From: Glossina fuscipes
Lineage: Eukaryota; Arthropoda; Insecta; Diptera; Glossinidae
Direction: 5' to 3'
NCBI RefSeq assembly: GCF_014805625.2
Contig: NW_023998464.1
Coordinates: 1,224,078-1,288,077, forward strand
Length of the DNA stretch: 64,000 nt
Position numbers and translations under genes: made by a program. Each line of letters starts with the position of its first letter. Positions within the stretch are counted from its first letter, which is position 1. Positions 1 through 13,928 of this stretch are shown piece after piece. The notes below the pieces were generated by a model. The model did no database searches. It was given only the letters and a program-made list of their open reading frames with translations, and was not told the DNA's origin.

Positions 1-2
1 AG

Positions 3-579
3 TAGAACAACCGACAATTTGCTTATAACTATTTTTATCAAAGGGGATCATTTTGAAGCCCTTTTGGAAATATGTTGGAATCAAAATTTCATCGTTAATT
101 GTCGACATAATAATAAGCCGATTGGGACCATTTTTATATCGATCATGCCGGTGGCAAACATTTCGTTAGAAGTTTTTGCAAAATATATTAAATATGAATA
201 AATGTCAGCATTATTTTGGAAGTGGTTTCAGCTTCTTTTACATTTTGGGTATTCATATGAACAGAACGCAGCCATTTTTTAACTGTAGGTTTGTAATCGA
301 TCAAGAATTACGTATGACATATTCCAGCTTTTTATCTGAATTTTTAAGGAAATTTCACGAAGAATTGGAATCAAAATGATTCATTTTGACAGAACTAGGT
401 ATATGTCGTCGGTATCTAGAAGACTAGAGTAAACAGTCAAGACATTGATTATGTATTGGTAAGGATCTCTTCGTATAAGTAAAAGTTACCAAAGAATTTT
501 GAAACACGACCTGTGATATAAGTATTTTTTTGAAGTGAGTATATCAAAAAGATTCAAAATAGCCTACTCGGTTGTTCTA
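3..579. repeat. possible decayed transposon bounded by a 12-bp inverted repeat
   Basis: TAGAACAACCGA at 3-14 is the exact inverse of TCGGTTGTTCTA at 568-579. The segment between is AT-rich, with two short open frames (19-201 and 176-379) that match no family I recognise. Terminal inversion over about 580 bp fits a small DNA transposon or MITE. No target duplication can be checked because the left end lies at the window edge. A chance 12-bp inversion is possible in this AT-rich DNA. Confidence 0.3.
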
Positions 580-884
580 GTGTTAAATTATAACTAAAAA
601 AATGATCAGATTAAAAGTTAAACTGATTTCAGTTAATATTTGATAATAAAAACCATCTTCTTGACTAGAGCTAGAAATTTTTTGTTTTTCAATTTTTTCT
701 ATAAAAATTGAGTTTTTCGCGCATTGCGAATAAAGCTATTTTGACAAGCACACAGAGAAAAGTAAGAAATATTTTTTAAAAATCTATCTATCTTTGTTGT
801 TATAATATTTCATATATAACATAACATTGTTTTACATAATAAGTGTTCGGAAGATTTTTGTTGTTTCATTCTGCCAACCATAAG

Positions 885-1140
885 GTTGTTATACCCTACA
901 ATATTTGTGCTTCCACGGCGTAATGAGTTTTTGTGGATGTGCGCAGTAGATTACGATTTCTGAGATATTTTCATAAAATTTTCGCCACAGACTTAATTCG
1001 ATCCCAGAACGAACGCTGTTGAAAATGGTTTGGATCGGACCACATTTTTGACAACTTGCCTTATTTTCAAAAGTTATTATATGAATAACTACAGAGTCGT
1101 GAAGGGTATTTAATGGTGGACCGTGGCCCAATACAGTGTT
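885..1140 (+). repeat. dispersed repeat family R2, fragment
   Basis: This segment shares ordered blocks with 50025-50290 and 38100-38480: a GAGATATTTT block, then GATCCCAGAACGAACGCTGTT, then GGTTTGGATCGGA, then a TTTTCAAAAGT block. The order and spacing are the same in all copies. No coding potential is evident, and the short minus-strand open frame across it (889-1131) is incidental. The family is interspersed, appears on both strands in this window, and is diverged between copies. Confidence 0.7.
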
Positions 1141-4100
1141 TGTCCTTGTTTTTATAAATTACTTCGTAACTGGCGGAAATTTTCCAGTTGAACTTAAGTA
1201 TTAGTTGCTGTATATGTAACTAGAACTCGCGTCATTGGTTTTCCCGCAACTGGATGATGAGTGTACCAAACAGGCAGTTTAATTCTTATTAAAAACGGCC
1301 CTAAACAAATGATGGTTATTTCATTGTTTTGGTTAAGATATTCTTCAATCATAATATTTGCATAAAATTTTTAGTTTTTTCGTTTCCGAGATCATATGTT
1401 ATGCTAACAACATTCAGCGCATAGTTTGTTGTACATGCTCAGTATTCGTATGCAATAAATTATCATATTTGTAAGTTTGATATCTCCCTTCCGCCCTCGC
1501 TTTAGCGTGTGGATTGTACATGGTTACATTGATAACGATTTTATTTATGGTAAACACATGCGTATGTTTATTTATTTTCTTTTTTAGTAGTTTAGTAGTT
1601 AACCGCTTAACAGCTTAAACGTTTATATATTTTTTTTTAATGCAGCTTGCATTGGTAGGTGGCGGCTTTGCCGAATTTTGTTTAAATTCGATATTTGTGG
1701 TGAAATGTAAGTCCTTTGTGTTTCTTAACGCTCTACGGGTCGATAGCCTATTGCTAGATTGTAACGCTTACAAACTGACATTCGGCTGCCATTGTTATAA
1801 GCAAACATTTTTTATTTAGCATTGCGGCGCAACCAGTTATTATTATTATTGTATGGAATTTTATCCGGGCCTAAGAAAAGCGGAGAGATTCCACGCAACA
1901 GCAGCGTCGTAAAGCCAGGGAAAAACTGCGGATGAGTGGTCGGGTAGTAAAATGGTAATGACGAAAATCGCTGCAATATTTTCAGAAAATCAATAGTGAA
2001 GAGTGATATAAAAAGATCGTTGAGGGCGTCGCAAAAAATTTTAAATTCTCTAACAAATTGATTTTCCGAACATCGTTGTACAAGTGCTTGAAACTTTAAA
2101 CCGGTACCGCTTTCTCGAAATATGAATTTACAAAATGATACGCAGCAAAACTGGAGCAATCTTTTTCGTTTTTATGCTCAATCTTTTTACAATATATCTA
2201 AGATCGTCTCCTGCAGTGAAATACAGAAGGGTTCTTTGTAAGCTATAAATCATAATTTATTTGTAATCACAAAGGCTCGCTTCTTTTTGGTGGCAAACTG
2301 ATTTTTTTGACTCACCCGAACATCATTCTCTTCGCGTTTCAGTGTGTAGCTAGATAAGCTGAATAGCAGACGCCCTTAAATTAAAAAGACCTTACGCGAA
2401 AAAATGGGTTATTTTTCAATATTGTTCGAAAGTAATTTTTTTTTTTAATGTCCCTTAATAATCTCATCTAAGTTTATCATTTTCTTCTACTTAAAAAAAA
2501 AACATCAAAAAACGTTTTCCTCAGGTTGTCCGCCTTAAGGCTAGTATGATGTTCTCGTAAAATAGCGGACTTGAATTACGCAACAATAAAAGCTTTAATA
2601 TTTGATCAAAAAAGTACAGAGTGTACATTAAATGTGATTGAAACGATTTTACTTTAGCTGCACTTACCATGCATGTGTATATTTATTGCATGTAAGTCGC
2701 CCACACTCAGATCCATATCTTTTATTCTGTACCTTCCTGTACTTCTAGTTAGGAAAGCAAGGAAAGGTATGCAAAACTTTAAATCTCTAAAGAAAGGTCA
2801 TTGGTTTGGCAATGTATTTCGAAATGAAGAAGGACATTGTTGGTCGAGCTTTGCTAAGATATGTCTATGGCAAGATATGAAAATTGTTGTCCAGATTAGG
2901 GGGAATACATTGCCATATAAAAATTGTGGGATAGAGAAAAAGTTCGTTTCACTTCGTGAACTTTTCATGCAATGAAAAAGGACAAAGCCAGGGGGTAAAA
3001 ATTAATACAGAATTCATTGAAGTCGTCTTAAACGATGATAAAGGTACCCAAACAGCTTTTACTTTCTGCGCAGAGAAGGAAAAGTTGCTGTTTTGTTTTT
3101 TTGTAATTATTTTTAACAAGGCAGATACACTTTATTTCTTTATCTAAAACGCCAGGTGGAAAGTAATCGGGCTGAGGGATGCGACTCTTAGTCACTTATG
3201 ACAATCATGGGAATAATTAATATGTTGTCGTTCCCGCTTATAGTATAAGATAAAATTTTATATGCAGACTACAAATTTTTCGACTTCGATTTATATAAAA
3301 AAAAAACCCTCAAAAGAGAGAGAGAGAGAGTTGTCAAGTTTGCATAAACTTTGCTTGAGTTCTTAGCTCGTAAAGACATTATCAAATGTGAAACTGCAGT
3401 TGCTGCTCTGAAATGGTATGCACGGTTTCTCAACGCATCTCTGTTCCAAATTCCGTTCCCAACTGTTTTCTCTCTGTCCAAGATACCCGATTCCTTCCGG
3501 ACTTAGTGAATAAGGGTCATATCATGGTATAATGACACACATTTCGTGAAAAGGGATGATTTTGATGTTGCGACCGATTCCAAATTTACAAATACTTTTT
3601 TTGTAGCGTTAATTGTGAATTTAGAATAAAATAAAAGGTTTTTCAAAATTCAATACGAGATAATTAAAAAACTTTTATGCAAAGTTCAAACGGGCCTGGA
3701 AGGCCGATCGCCGTTGACTTGGAGTTAATGTCAATGTGTTTTTTTTTTCTTTGTCTCTTTTCATACATAACAGTTTGTATCATGAAAGTCAATAACCCTG
3801 ATTGTGTAGTGAGCATAATATGTCACCTTTTACTTGTCAATTTTTTCTTTATTTAGTACCTTGTTTACTCTAAAACTAGTCCACGCTGCAAATTTGTTTT
3901 CTGTCAATGTCTCGTGTAAGATATAAACATACGAAAACGGAAATAAATATATTTCGCTGATTTTTGGTTTTATTAGCATTTATTTACTCACAGTTTGCAA
4001 ACTAGTTTTTAGCGTAAATATCTGCAAATTTTTGGTAAACAACATCGAATAATTTAATAACTAGTATCGTTTCTGCTCTATTTTATCATCAATTGAAACT

Positions 4101-7100
4101 GATTCCGCGAGATAACAAATTGGCGTTGCTACTACTCTTGTTTCCGCCCCTTGACTGGCTGAAATTCATTTACCTCCTTAGACTTGTTCCTTCCCACACA
4201 TTGTATATTTTGTATTCGATTTTCTTGGAGCTTTCTACTCACCCACACAATTAACTGTAGGCCTTTCTCATGTAGCACAAGCTGTATACTAAATTCTCAG
4301 ATCCTGGTGACGTCTAGAAGTAAGGACTACACGCACATTAACAGTAACTTTCTGCTGAAATTATAAAGTCAAATTATACATCAATTCGATTTGTATAGCT
4401 GTACATCAGGTTTCAAAAGAAAAGATTCAAATTGAAATTAACACATAAAACGAAAACTTCAAAACTTCAAGAGGCAATCTATCATTAGAACCCTATAGTT
4501 TGTAATGTTATGGCCCTACACAGTTGAAGAAAGAGGTAAGTTAAACAATGATATTATCGAACGTTAGCAAAAGCCAGTTTTTTTCCTCCCCTTCGTAACA
4601 AATTGCTCATGTTGTGTTGAGCTTGAAACTTTTCTTTGTTTTACTCTCCACATCAACCTTGAAGATCAGCTAATGTGGTGCTGAATAACTAAATGTGGTA
4701 ATTACTTTGTGCAGTCGCCAACAAGACGCTGCGAAAGCGTAATGAAAGTATTGTTCTAAATCGTATTTGTCCTTAAATCTTTATGTAGGAAAGACATTTA
4801 ATCTTTAATATCTTATGATGAGAGCATAGTTTGTAATGATGTATATATAAATATGATAATAGTAGTTTGATAAAAAAATTAAGCGAAATATATTAGCACT
4901 ACGTAGCTCTACTATTTTAGCCCTACGGTATACGGGAACTCCCTTGTTTCGTCATAACCGTAGCAAATGAGGACCTTTTCGCTCTACTTTTTGCGCCCGA
5001 CGCGATATAACATCTTCCATGAACAGGATGCTTTCCCACAAAAGCAAGGTATAATTTTTGATATTTTATCACAAACGCAAATAAGAAATTGTATTAAGCG
5101 AAGCGTCATAAGCTATTTAATCGTCAATCTCAACTGATTGCATCGTTCTCGCTTCTTTCTCTCCATCACCAGTACACTATAAATCATAAAATTGGTTGAG
5201 AGCGTATTTGCCGACTTGAAGTACACTGAGAGGTTTGTGCCAAACATTGACTATTCCATTTTCGTTTTTCCGAACACTAAACATAAAAGCATTGCAATGC
5301 GTCTAATGCTTACTTGTAGCTGTCACAAAGTGATACATAAAGTTTTTATCTTTTCTCTGGATTCTTATCGATCATAGAACGAAATGCAGAAACATATTGA
5401 AAGATTCCCATAGAAATAATTATTTCTTTACTATTGCAATCAAACTTTTTCAACTTTAATTGAAATTTACTTCTTTTCATATCAGAAATCAATCTATACT
5501 CAAGTTCTTTTCCAAAATAAAATATTTCGGGTATAAAAGTAGATTATTAAAAACATAAAAAAATACAAATAAAAATATCATAAAAATATCAAAAATCACT
5601 TTATGAACTTAAAGACAAAAGAATTTGATTTTTGCCAATTCACAAAAGCACATACACACATGGACATGTTGCAACCTTGAATGTGTTGAGTATTCTTGAA
5701 CGATTTCAGTATATGTTTTGTTTTGTAATATTGTGCTGATGACGTTGATGAAGATTGAATACCTAAATCTCTTTCTCTTCGTCTTACGCATACAATCTTA
5801 CGCACACTTTCTCAAGTGTGCTTTTGTAAGTACCATGTACCACGGTTGCGTGCTAGTCACTACAAAATGAGACACAAATAGTCTGTGGCTTGTCAGTCTT
5901 AAGTGTAAACTTTTCCTTTATTATGCTGTTCAAAGTTTCCTGCGTAGAGCGTTGGTGTACATACAAGAGAGATCTTGAGGAGTAGTTCTTCTTCCTCAAT
6001 TCTAGTATTTTTCCTTCTTAATTTTATAAAAACTAACACTTACTTGTATATATTTTTTTCAGTTTAAAATTCTGACTTTGACAGTAAGAAAATTTTAAAT
6101 CATTTAAAGTTTTACCATAATTTGGTTCGGTTATCTTGGAAGAAAGTTTTAAAAGAAATATCAACTGTATTAAAATGCTTTAGTCTTGTGGATGAGGTTG
6201 TATAGAGTTTGAGTTTATTCAAAAAAAAAAAAGAAAAAAAAGTTCTTTAAAATTAATTTATTTTCGAAGTAAAGAATAATAAAACAACAACTCTGTTATA
6301 AAATCCTAACAATTCTAACTCTTACTTCATATTCATTTGAATCAAATGATAAATAATGGCTCTTGTTACTCGTACTTGACACTGGCAGACAGGCAACAAA
6401 ACCAAAACAACCAACACCAAACATATATCAACATAAGCCGGTAAAACGAAAGACTTCATTTAAATCATAATACTGATGGCTTCAGTTTAATGTATATGAC
6501 ACATAAGGACTATTGCACGCGTACATATACTGTGTATACGAATGTATAAGCATATGTATGCTTAATATAATAATACATTTGAAAGGAGTACTAAAGGAGA
6601 AGAAAGAAGAAAAAAAAAAAAAAAAACAAAATGAAAAGATTGGAATCCCTTTATGCAAACGAATTAAATTCATTTTCATACCCACTCGTACACATACATA
6701 TGTAAAGACATAGAGACTTTTCTTTCTTTCTTAATAATATTATAGGGAAAGGAATATCATATGCATTGTAAAGAGAGCGTAAAAATTTAGTCAATCGTAC
6801 ATAATTTTTCAAAGCCTTGACACATGAATTTCCTTTTTCTCTAGGCTGAACTGTATTGCATTCTATGCGTTTTATGTTCATTTATATCTATTCAAAGTTA
6901 TGCTTATATCGTATGTGTGTACTGATTAAAATTTCAAGAAGTTCTTGACGTTGGCAGTGTTTTGTTAGCAATGTCGACGAAGATGCTGGCGGTGGTACGT
7001 TTAAGGACTTTGTACATCATAAGGTTTGCAAGCACATGTATACGTAAAAATTATGTTTGCAAATTTTAACAAAAAAAAATAAAAATAAAAATTTTTCAGA

Positions 7101-7924
7101 AGAATTTTGATTCAAGCAAAAGCTTTTTACACAATGAACTCCTTCATTAAATCGCCCACAAAAAAGGAAAATAAATAAAGAAAAATGTCATGTTAATGAA
7201 AGTAAGTTAATAATTTTGCAAAGAAGAAAATGACTTGTGTTTTTCTTCTTATTATTTTTATATTATAAAATTTTGCTATTGAGATATTGAATAAGTGCTC
7301 GATGTTTTCAGACAGTGGCTGTAAGTAGGACTATAACTCCAACTTTTCCATTTGAATGTATTGTTTTTAAGCTTTTCATAACGGGATAAGTTATCCCGGA
7401 AAGTTTGTACAACATAGTTTCTGAAATCTCTGAATAGATTGTTCGGGAACCGTAATCTTTTCTGCTTAAGTTTATTTCAAGGCTAGTGTTGATGATTCGT
7501 TATTGATGATGAACAATTGTTGCGTTACAATATGGGAAACCCAGAATACAGTAAATAATAAGACAAGGCGAAACTTCAACATCGACAATAAAGGTGAATA
7601 CTCGTGAAGGGTCCATTTGCGGAGTCATCTTGGTCTGCAAGCGTAACGAAAAACAGATCCAATATGCCAAAAGACGTGATATCGAGATTTTTCATCGGGA
7701 AGAAACGTTAACAGCATAGAATTGCACAATACGGGATTGTCCCCGCTGCATGCATTAAACCCTAGTCATTCAATCGGTGTCTTATTATCTGCTTGAGCAG
7801 GGCTTCCGTAAGCGAAAAAAGTATCCTGCACGGGATTTATAATCTGCCTAAGATTTTGTCCAAGCCTTGCTTAGCAATAAGTGATAGATAGCATACTAAC
7901 CACAGCAGATATAACGATAAAAAT
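1141..7924. other. non-coding DNA without recognisable genes
   Basis: No open frame here is longer than about 115 codons and none resembles a known family. Contents are AT-rich sequence, an (AG)8 run at 3315-3330, A-runs near 6221-6240 and 6610-6626, and frequent TA-rich stretches. The frame at 2673-2975 (100 codons) does not look like a known protein and starts and ends in unremarkable sequence. This could be intergenic or part of a very long intron. Confidence 0.5.
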
Positions 7925-8345
7925 TTGTATTTACAGTTTGTGGACGGTCTTATAGCACCTGTGCAAAAATGGAGTAAATCGGCCAAGCCCGTTCAATATT
8001 AAAGCACACTGAAACTTCATTCGTTAGTCAACACGTTTGGAGCATCTAGAGGCTTCAAAAATTCTGTAAAGTCGGCTTGTTATTGATCAATGTCTAGTTT
8101 GAACAGTCCTAAGCCCGCTTGTTAAAGCGTCCGTCCATCCGTTTGTTACTTTCCGTTGCAAACATACAGATGAAAGTATCTGCTTCAGACACACGCTATA
8201 AATTGACACACAAAGACAAAAAATCAGCCACGCCCATACAACATTGTAGAGTACGGAAATTTCGCTTTTTCTTTTTTTTTGAGCGCTCTTTTGACTAACG
8301 CTCCTGTTTATATAGGATTCGGTCACAGCCGAAAATATTATAGTT
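7925..8345 (+). repeat. dispersed repeat family R1, terminal part
   Basis: Shares ordered blocks with 48265-48730 and 28740-28930: a CTATAGCAYCTGTRCAAAAATG-like block, a GCCACGCCCA..CAACATTGTAGAG block, and the terminal palindrome ATTCGGTCACAGCCGAA at about 8311. The palindrome near the end is the diagnostic feature of the family. The copy is diverged and its left boundary is uncertain. Confidence 0.65.
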
Positions 8346-8849
8346 TTCTTATTTTTATTTATATATTCTTAAGAGATATAAATGTTTTACTTGAATTTAT
8401 TCAACTCCGTTTATATACCTTCCCTGCTTATTAAAACGTGTAAAGTGTCTGCGCTATATAACATGTGATATAAAAGAAACTTAACATACGCTTTACTTTG
8501 AGTGAGTCGCAAGGTGGAAAACAAATTTTATCTCAGCCAGTTTCATATGAGTACATACAAGAGTTTGTGGCGCCGATATATCGACCGGCATGCTAAAAAC
8601 AATTAATTCTCTTAGCTCTTTTATTTATTTATTTAGTTATTTATTCTTTCGTAGCTACGTTGAGCCTAATTAAGCGAAATGTTAAACTGAAAGGCTTAAG
8701 ACTGCGACATTATGAAGAGAAGACCGATCAGAAGAACCGGGAAAGTTCAAAGTAGACAGTTTACGATATCTTTGGCATAAAGTGCTAGCGAGCAAATCTA
8801 AGTCTAAGTAATTAACTACATAAACAACTACTATAAAGTATGGTCTACC
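8346..8849. other. non-coding DNA
   Basis: Nothing recognisable apart from AT-rich sequence with TTTATTTATTTA runs near 8620-8645. Confidence 0.4.
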
Positions 8850-8915
8850 GTAATGAGATTTGAACCCGCGATTCTTATCCCTTCGGGTGTGCGGTGCTCC
8901 AAAGCGCGTGTTAAC
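8850..8915 (-). repeat. tRNA-like / SINE head, decayed
   Basis: On the minus strand there is a good RNA polymerase III B-box (GGGTTCAAATCTC; plus-strand complement at about 8855-8867). Upstream of it is a GGTTAACACGCGC segment resembling the end of a class II tRNA D-arm, followed by a long variable-arm-like stretch. The acceptor stem and A-box are eroded, so it is not an intact tRNA. The sequence after the B-box (a CTCATTACGGTA motif) resembles that after the B-box at 27773, which suggests a shared SINE rather than independent tRNA pseudogenes. Confidence 0.5.
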
Positions 8916-10139
8916 CCAAAAGTTAAAACGCCAGTTTGCAGCGATCGCCATACATAAAATGCGGAAAGACGATACGTTCTATTCGCTAAGCGTTTTTATT
9001 TAGCACCAACGTCAAAGATTGTGTTAAAAGCAGCCTAGTGTGCGTTTGGTGAAAATAAGCGCGTACTACATTGTATTGTCCTCGTAATTAAAGGTGTGCG
9101 AGAAATTTCAGCACGATTCGATATATAAAGGTGTATCAAATGTCAATTGACAGCTTCGATAGCATATCGAAACCGCTTCTTCGTATAGATAGTAAAATTC
9201 ACTGTATCTCGTTGCATTCTCATCGGTGCTAACTAAGGGTAAGAAAGTGTTCGAAGTATCGATTGGAAGTTTCCACGCAAGTTGAATAAAAACTTATTGA
9301 ACTGCACTTTTTCCACCCTGCAGTGAACTCTTTAAAATTAGTGATTGATAGAAATGATGTGGAATCCGCATGTAATGATGTGCGCATTTCTGATACGAAT
9401 TTTGCAAATGATTTAAAATCATTTTCGCGACGATATGTTGAAGGGTTCAAAATTTGCATCAAACTTTGTGAAAAATTAACTTGAATTTCGGCGAAGTTGC
9501 ACTTAGTTGCACTTAAATAATTTTCTGAAAATGAGAAAGGATTCGAACGATTCTCTAAACTTCATGGGTAAAATTAAACACAATTTTGAATGGAGTTAGA
9601 TTTTCGAGAGTAGTTTCGATAGTATATAGATTTGGTAGTTTTTTAGTGCTATGAAGACTTACATAATCTTACTTGCAATATTTCAAAGAAGTGTAAGACT
9701 ACCGTAGAGTAGTTACCTATTTTTAGAGACATTACTATCTATAACTCAACATGTACGGTTGTAGCATGTACGAATGAATGTATCGAATCCTTAACTTTCT
9801 GCTTTCTGTCGTCCTCGCTTGCATAATCTACAGAGACGTTTTTAGAAATTCCTTCCTTTCAATACAAAATTTTTTGTACGATTACCAGTTTATCTGGTTG
9901 CGTGGTTATAGGTTATGATAGTTTGTTGAATAAATCCAGTATTCGGTTTTTCGTTTTGTTATTTTCTTTCTTAGAATGCTTTTGGCTCATCAACAAATGT
10001 GTGTGTTTCAGCATTGAGTTTCATCCGACAACTTCCGGTGCTTTTATGCAATTTAGCTTACAGCTTGTTGTCTTTTACTCTGGCAGTGTGGGCCTTGTAG
10101 TGTTTTAATCAATTGCTTGGTTTTACTTAATTGTGTTGT
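8916..10139. other. non-coding DNA
   Basis: No supported gene. Short open frames (for example 9229-9462 minus and 9902-10108 plus) show no recognisable motif. Confidence 0.4.
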
Positions 10140-10670
10140 AAAACTTTATGGTACAGAATATGCTAAGTTTGTGCGAATGTATGGGAAACCGAGAACCACT
10201 TCCTCTTTTTTCAACCTTTTATAGCGTCAACCGATTCAGAATCATTTTCTGAGTTGATGTGACATGGTTGGGAGATATTGTATCGCTTAATTTCTGCAAA
10301 AGTGACAGATCTTATCTTCTCATGCCTTGCATCACTTGGGTATGGAGGATATTCAGTTTGCGAGGATATATTCAAAAACCAGAAGAACTTGGACCAGACC
10401 AGCTTTTTATTACAGCGGTCAAAATGCCTATTTACTAAATTGATTTGATAAAAATTTGGAACAGAGGACCAATTTTTTTAATCTCGTCTTATATAACCGT
10501 TCCTACGAGATGAAGGCCTTGATAATTACACAGTTTTCATCAAGAAGATGTGTTGAATATAAAGTCCTTTTACCATAAAGATTCAGTTTCCATGGCAACG
10601 GTTATACAGTAAGGGTTCAAAAATTGTCCCATCCGACACCAGTTTAGAACATTGAAACACTAGGCGGTTC
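10140..10670 (+). repeat. dispersed repeat family R2, longer copy
   Basis: The CCGATTCAGA motif near 10228, the CCAGAAGAACTTGGACCAGA segment near 10378 and the GGTTCAAAAATTGTCCCA block near 10615 recur, diverged, at 38150-38220 and 22720-22742. No long open frame is present. This copy includes an upstream part missing from the short copies. Confidence 0.6.
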
Positions 10671-10863
10671 TTCTCGCGAAATACTAAAAATTACATGATT
10701 ACATAATGACTGAATAGACAGTAGTCGCAAACCTTATCGTTAACGTTAGAAATAAGACAAATAAGTTTGCTAAATTTGAACCAAGCGAACTAATATTTTT
10801 GGCCTGTCACCATGTAGGATGTCACATCAGAAATATGCTTTTAATTGCTTATTTAAACTACAA

Positions 10864-11205
10864 TTTTCGATATTGTTACGATAATCGCTTTTCTCGATAC
10901 GGTTCTTATCACTGGATCGCGGATATACTTTTTAAGAGAAACACACTTCAACGTTTTCACTACAAGACTCTTTTATTTACAATCAATTTGTTTAACTGTA
11001 TACATTTTAGTATGGCAATACCTTGGACTTCTCCAATCTAATATTCTTTTTCGACTCAAACGTTCTTGTTCGACTGACCCTGCCTTCCGCATATAGTCTA
11101 TTTATATACATTTCTACGAGCATATTACTATTACCTAAGTTCGTAGCTTCATTTTTAATCCGTTAACCTGCTTTTCCGCTAATCGCTTTCCTCGGCCGGC
11201 AGCTG
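10864..11205. repeat. LTR-like repeat block, copy 1
   Basis: Diverged but collinear with 17842-18200. The clearest shared blocks are TCGACTGAC followed by TTCCG (about 11071-11090 here) and a TATTACTATTACCTAAGTTC block near 11125. It starts near TGTTACG at 10873, an LTR-like beginning. A lone, non-coding block of about 330 bp present twice fits a solo LTR. No internal gag or pol coding lies next to it, so the class is inferred only. Confidence 0.4.
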
Positions 11206-12157
11206 CATGGCTTTTCGCTCTTTAGGGAATTTATTATTTGGGAAAATCAATTAGCTGGTATGAACTGGATTTAGGATTTCCGTACCAATATGTTATTATG
11301 AAAATAAATGAAGTAGTGTGGGATGCTCCACGGACGGCTTTGCCAAACTCCAATGTTTTCACTTGTTTCAATAGGTATTATAATAAAGTTACTTTTCTTC
11401 CCGTCCACAGGTGCATGAAATTCGTTTTATTCACATTGCTTATTTATATAAATTGTTGATGTGTGTGAAAAGGATGTCGATTTATTCATATGTACTCGTC
11501 TGTTTGTCTTGCACCACGACTGCGATCTATAAAATCATAGCTTATTTTAAATTTTCACGGTTACATACCGAATAAGCTGGTGATTCCTCTATTTGAACGA
11601 ATCGAACGATCACAACAAGCAAATAAAGCTGTACTAAGTCTTTTGCTTGCTTCTTACTAGGTGGACTATAAAGCAAAAAATATACATGCTCTTATTTATC
11701 TTTAATTGGTATGCTAACCTAAACCCATTTGTTCGTGTTTGGGTGTATTGTTCGTTTTTCGCCTCTGGCTATTAAGCCCAAAATCGCAAGCAGCAACGAG
11801 ATAGAGAGTTGAAAATTTATACTCAAACTAAAACCACGACAAATAGTTGCGAATTGAATTTTATGTATTTATTTATTCATTACTGACTGCAATATGCATT
11901 CAGCCGTCGTAAACTACGAAATTATAGAGAAGATTACAGAACCGAGAGCACAGTACAGATCCAACTAAACAGTTTCAGTTTTAAAGCACATTTCTTTTTT
12001 CGCAAATTTTTAGTAATACACAAGCGAACGTAAGACTTAAAGCTTCAACACTGACATTACAGCGAAGGCAACCAATTAGAAGCAAGCAACAAGACTACAG
12101 TAAACACTACATAATTAAAAAAAGCGGACATAACTATAAGTAGTATACATAGCTACT
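11206..12157. other. non-coding DNA
   Basis: No supported gene. The 73-codon frame at 11238-11459 has no recognisable motif. Confidence 0.4.
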
Positions 12158-12225
12158 TACGATTCAAACTCGCGGCCACCGATTTGGCAATCACGAGCCT
12201 TATCAGCTCGACTATGCGATAGCTC
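12158..12225 (-). repeat. tRNA-like / SINE head, decayed
   Basis: Read on the minus strand, an A-box-like TAGTCGAGCTGATAAGG (plus coordinates about 12198-12214) is followed about 25 bases later by a B-box-like GAGTTTGAATC (12161-12171). Order and spacing are right for a tRNA-derived polymerase III promoter. The T-arm and acceptor stem do not pair, so this is a pseudo-tRNA or SINE head, not a functional tRNA. Confidence 0.45.
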
Positions 12226-13928
12226 GCTACATATCAATAATCACGGATAGGCCTGGTCTGGCCAAAAGTGTGCCTGAAGCAAAGTATCTAGAACCATTTG
12301 AAAAGCTATTGCGCACCTAAATTGGCGCGTTCACACTCAAAGAAGTGAAAATTTTCATGTCTAAGTTGGAAGGGGTGAGTATCGAACGTGTGCTGCCAGG
12401 CGAATACACTTTCTAGCTTGTTTTTTTCGTAACCTTTACGACACTTAAAACACCGATGTCTTCCTCTCGCTCTGTTTTGATGCCGCTTCTGTTCGTTTGC
12501 GCATTTTGCAGGATTTCGCATCATCCAATAGGGAATAGAGAACATCACACAATTATTCAATTTTCCCAAAAAAAAGAAAAAACGTGGTGATTGAAGCCTT
12601 TAGGTTTTTTCGAATCGATTGCATTTTTCATTTATTTCATTAACTATATATAAAGTGTTTATTTTGTTAATTATTTACTTTGTTGCATGTTGAGAGTTTT
12701 CCATTAAAGTAAACAATTTCCGCTAAAGTGAATTTGACCTTATTCCGATAGAAAAAAAGTGAAAAAGAAAAATGCACACACAAAAAAATTATTAAACAAA
12801 CGGTAGAGCGGTGAAGCAAAACCTAAGCAAATAAATAATAAATAAAATGAAATGAAATGAAATTGAATTGGTTTGTTTTCTTTTGTTTATTTTTTTCCAT
12901 TAGAAGGTCAGAGAAAATTTGATTTACTAATAAATACCATCGATTGAAAAGCGTACTAACAAGAATAAATGAAAGTCCCTTTTGTTTACATTTATTGTAC
13001 TATGTATTTATTCTCCAACTATAATAATAACGACCAAGTATTAAGAGGATTACAAAACTTTATTTTACATCCCTCCGTGTAAGAAGAATTAAAGTATTGG
13101 CCTTATACGCCAACGAAAATTGAAGCTTTAAATTGTACAAATCCACAAACGGCTGTCTTTTGGATAATGCTTTTATGTGCATTTTATTTGATTTTCTCTC
13201 ACTAATCGCTTACCTTATTGCCATCTTGGCTTGATGCCATAATGACTTTTTCCTCTCTGTTTCTTCTTCTTCTTTTATACATTATTATTTTACACCTACT
13301 TATGTATGCATATGTAAGTGAACGTGTTCATGAGCATATTATAACGCATATATTATATACAGTACATACATGGTAATGTGTGTTAATGCAGCGATTATTC
13401 TTAGACGATAATCTTGTATTTCCCTTCGTTTCTCGTCACTTCGTCTAAGTGCTACGAGTTTCCTTTGCGTTTATGTACCAATTGGCTTCAAATATATATT
13501 TATGTTTGCATTTAATGCTTGATTGCATTCTGAGCCAATTTCTTGAGTGGTTTTTTGGTTTAAGAATTAAGTAATTTTGTTGAAAATTTAAATCTCTCTA
13601 TCACTACAATTACAATTTAATGGAAAAACATTTCTTTTTTTCACACGACTAAACGAAAACTAGCTTATAACAGTATAGCGTATTTTTGCCTAAGCTCATA
13701 ATTACAATATATGTAGTTTACATTAATTATGAATACGAAAATAATACCATTTTTTATGTTTCGCCTTTTTACAAAAGCCTAATTTGAATATAAACTTTCC
13801 TATAATTCCATTAGATTAATTTTTGCATAGAATGCAAACTACATTTTAAGCCCGAGGGTGTACTAATTTTGTCAATTTGCTTGTAACAAGTAAAAGAAGA
13901 CCTCAAGACCTCAGAAAAGTATAACAAA
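12226..13928. other. non-coding DNA
   Basis: No supported gene. The minus-strand frame at 12306-12569 (87 codons) has several Cys and His but no recognised zinc-finger spacing. A/T-rich throughout, with an ATAAATAATAAATAAAATG run near 12830-12848. Confidence 0.4.

Noticed and set aside
6513..6713. 66-codon frame with a lysine run
   Set aside because: The lysines come from an A-run; there is no other sign of coding.
8850..8915. Functional tRNA gene
   Set aside because: The B-box is good but the acceptor stem and A-box are eroded; it is kept as a tRNA-like relic.
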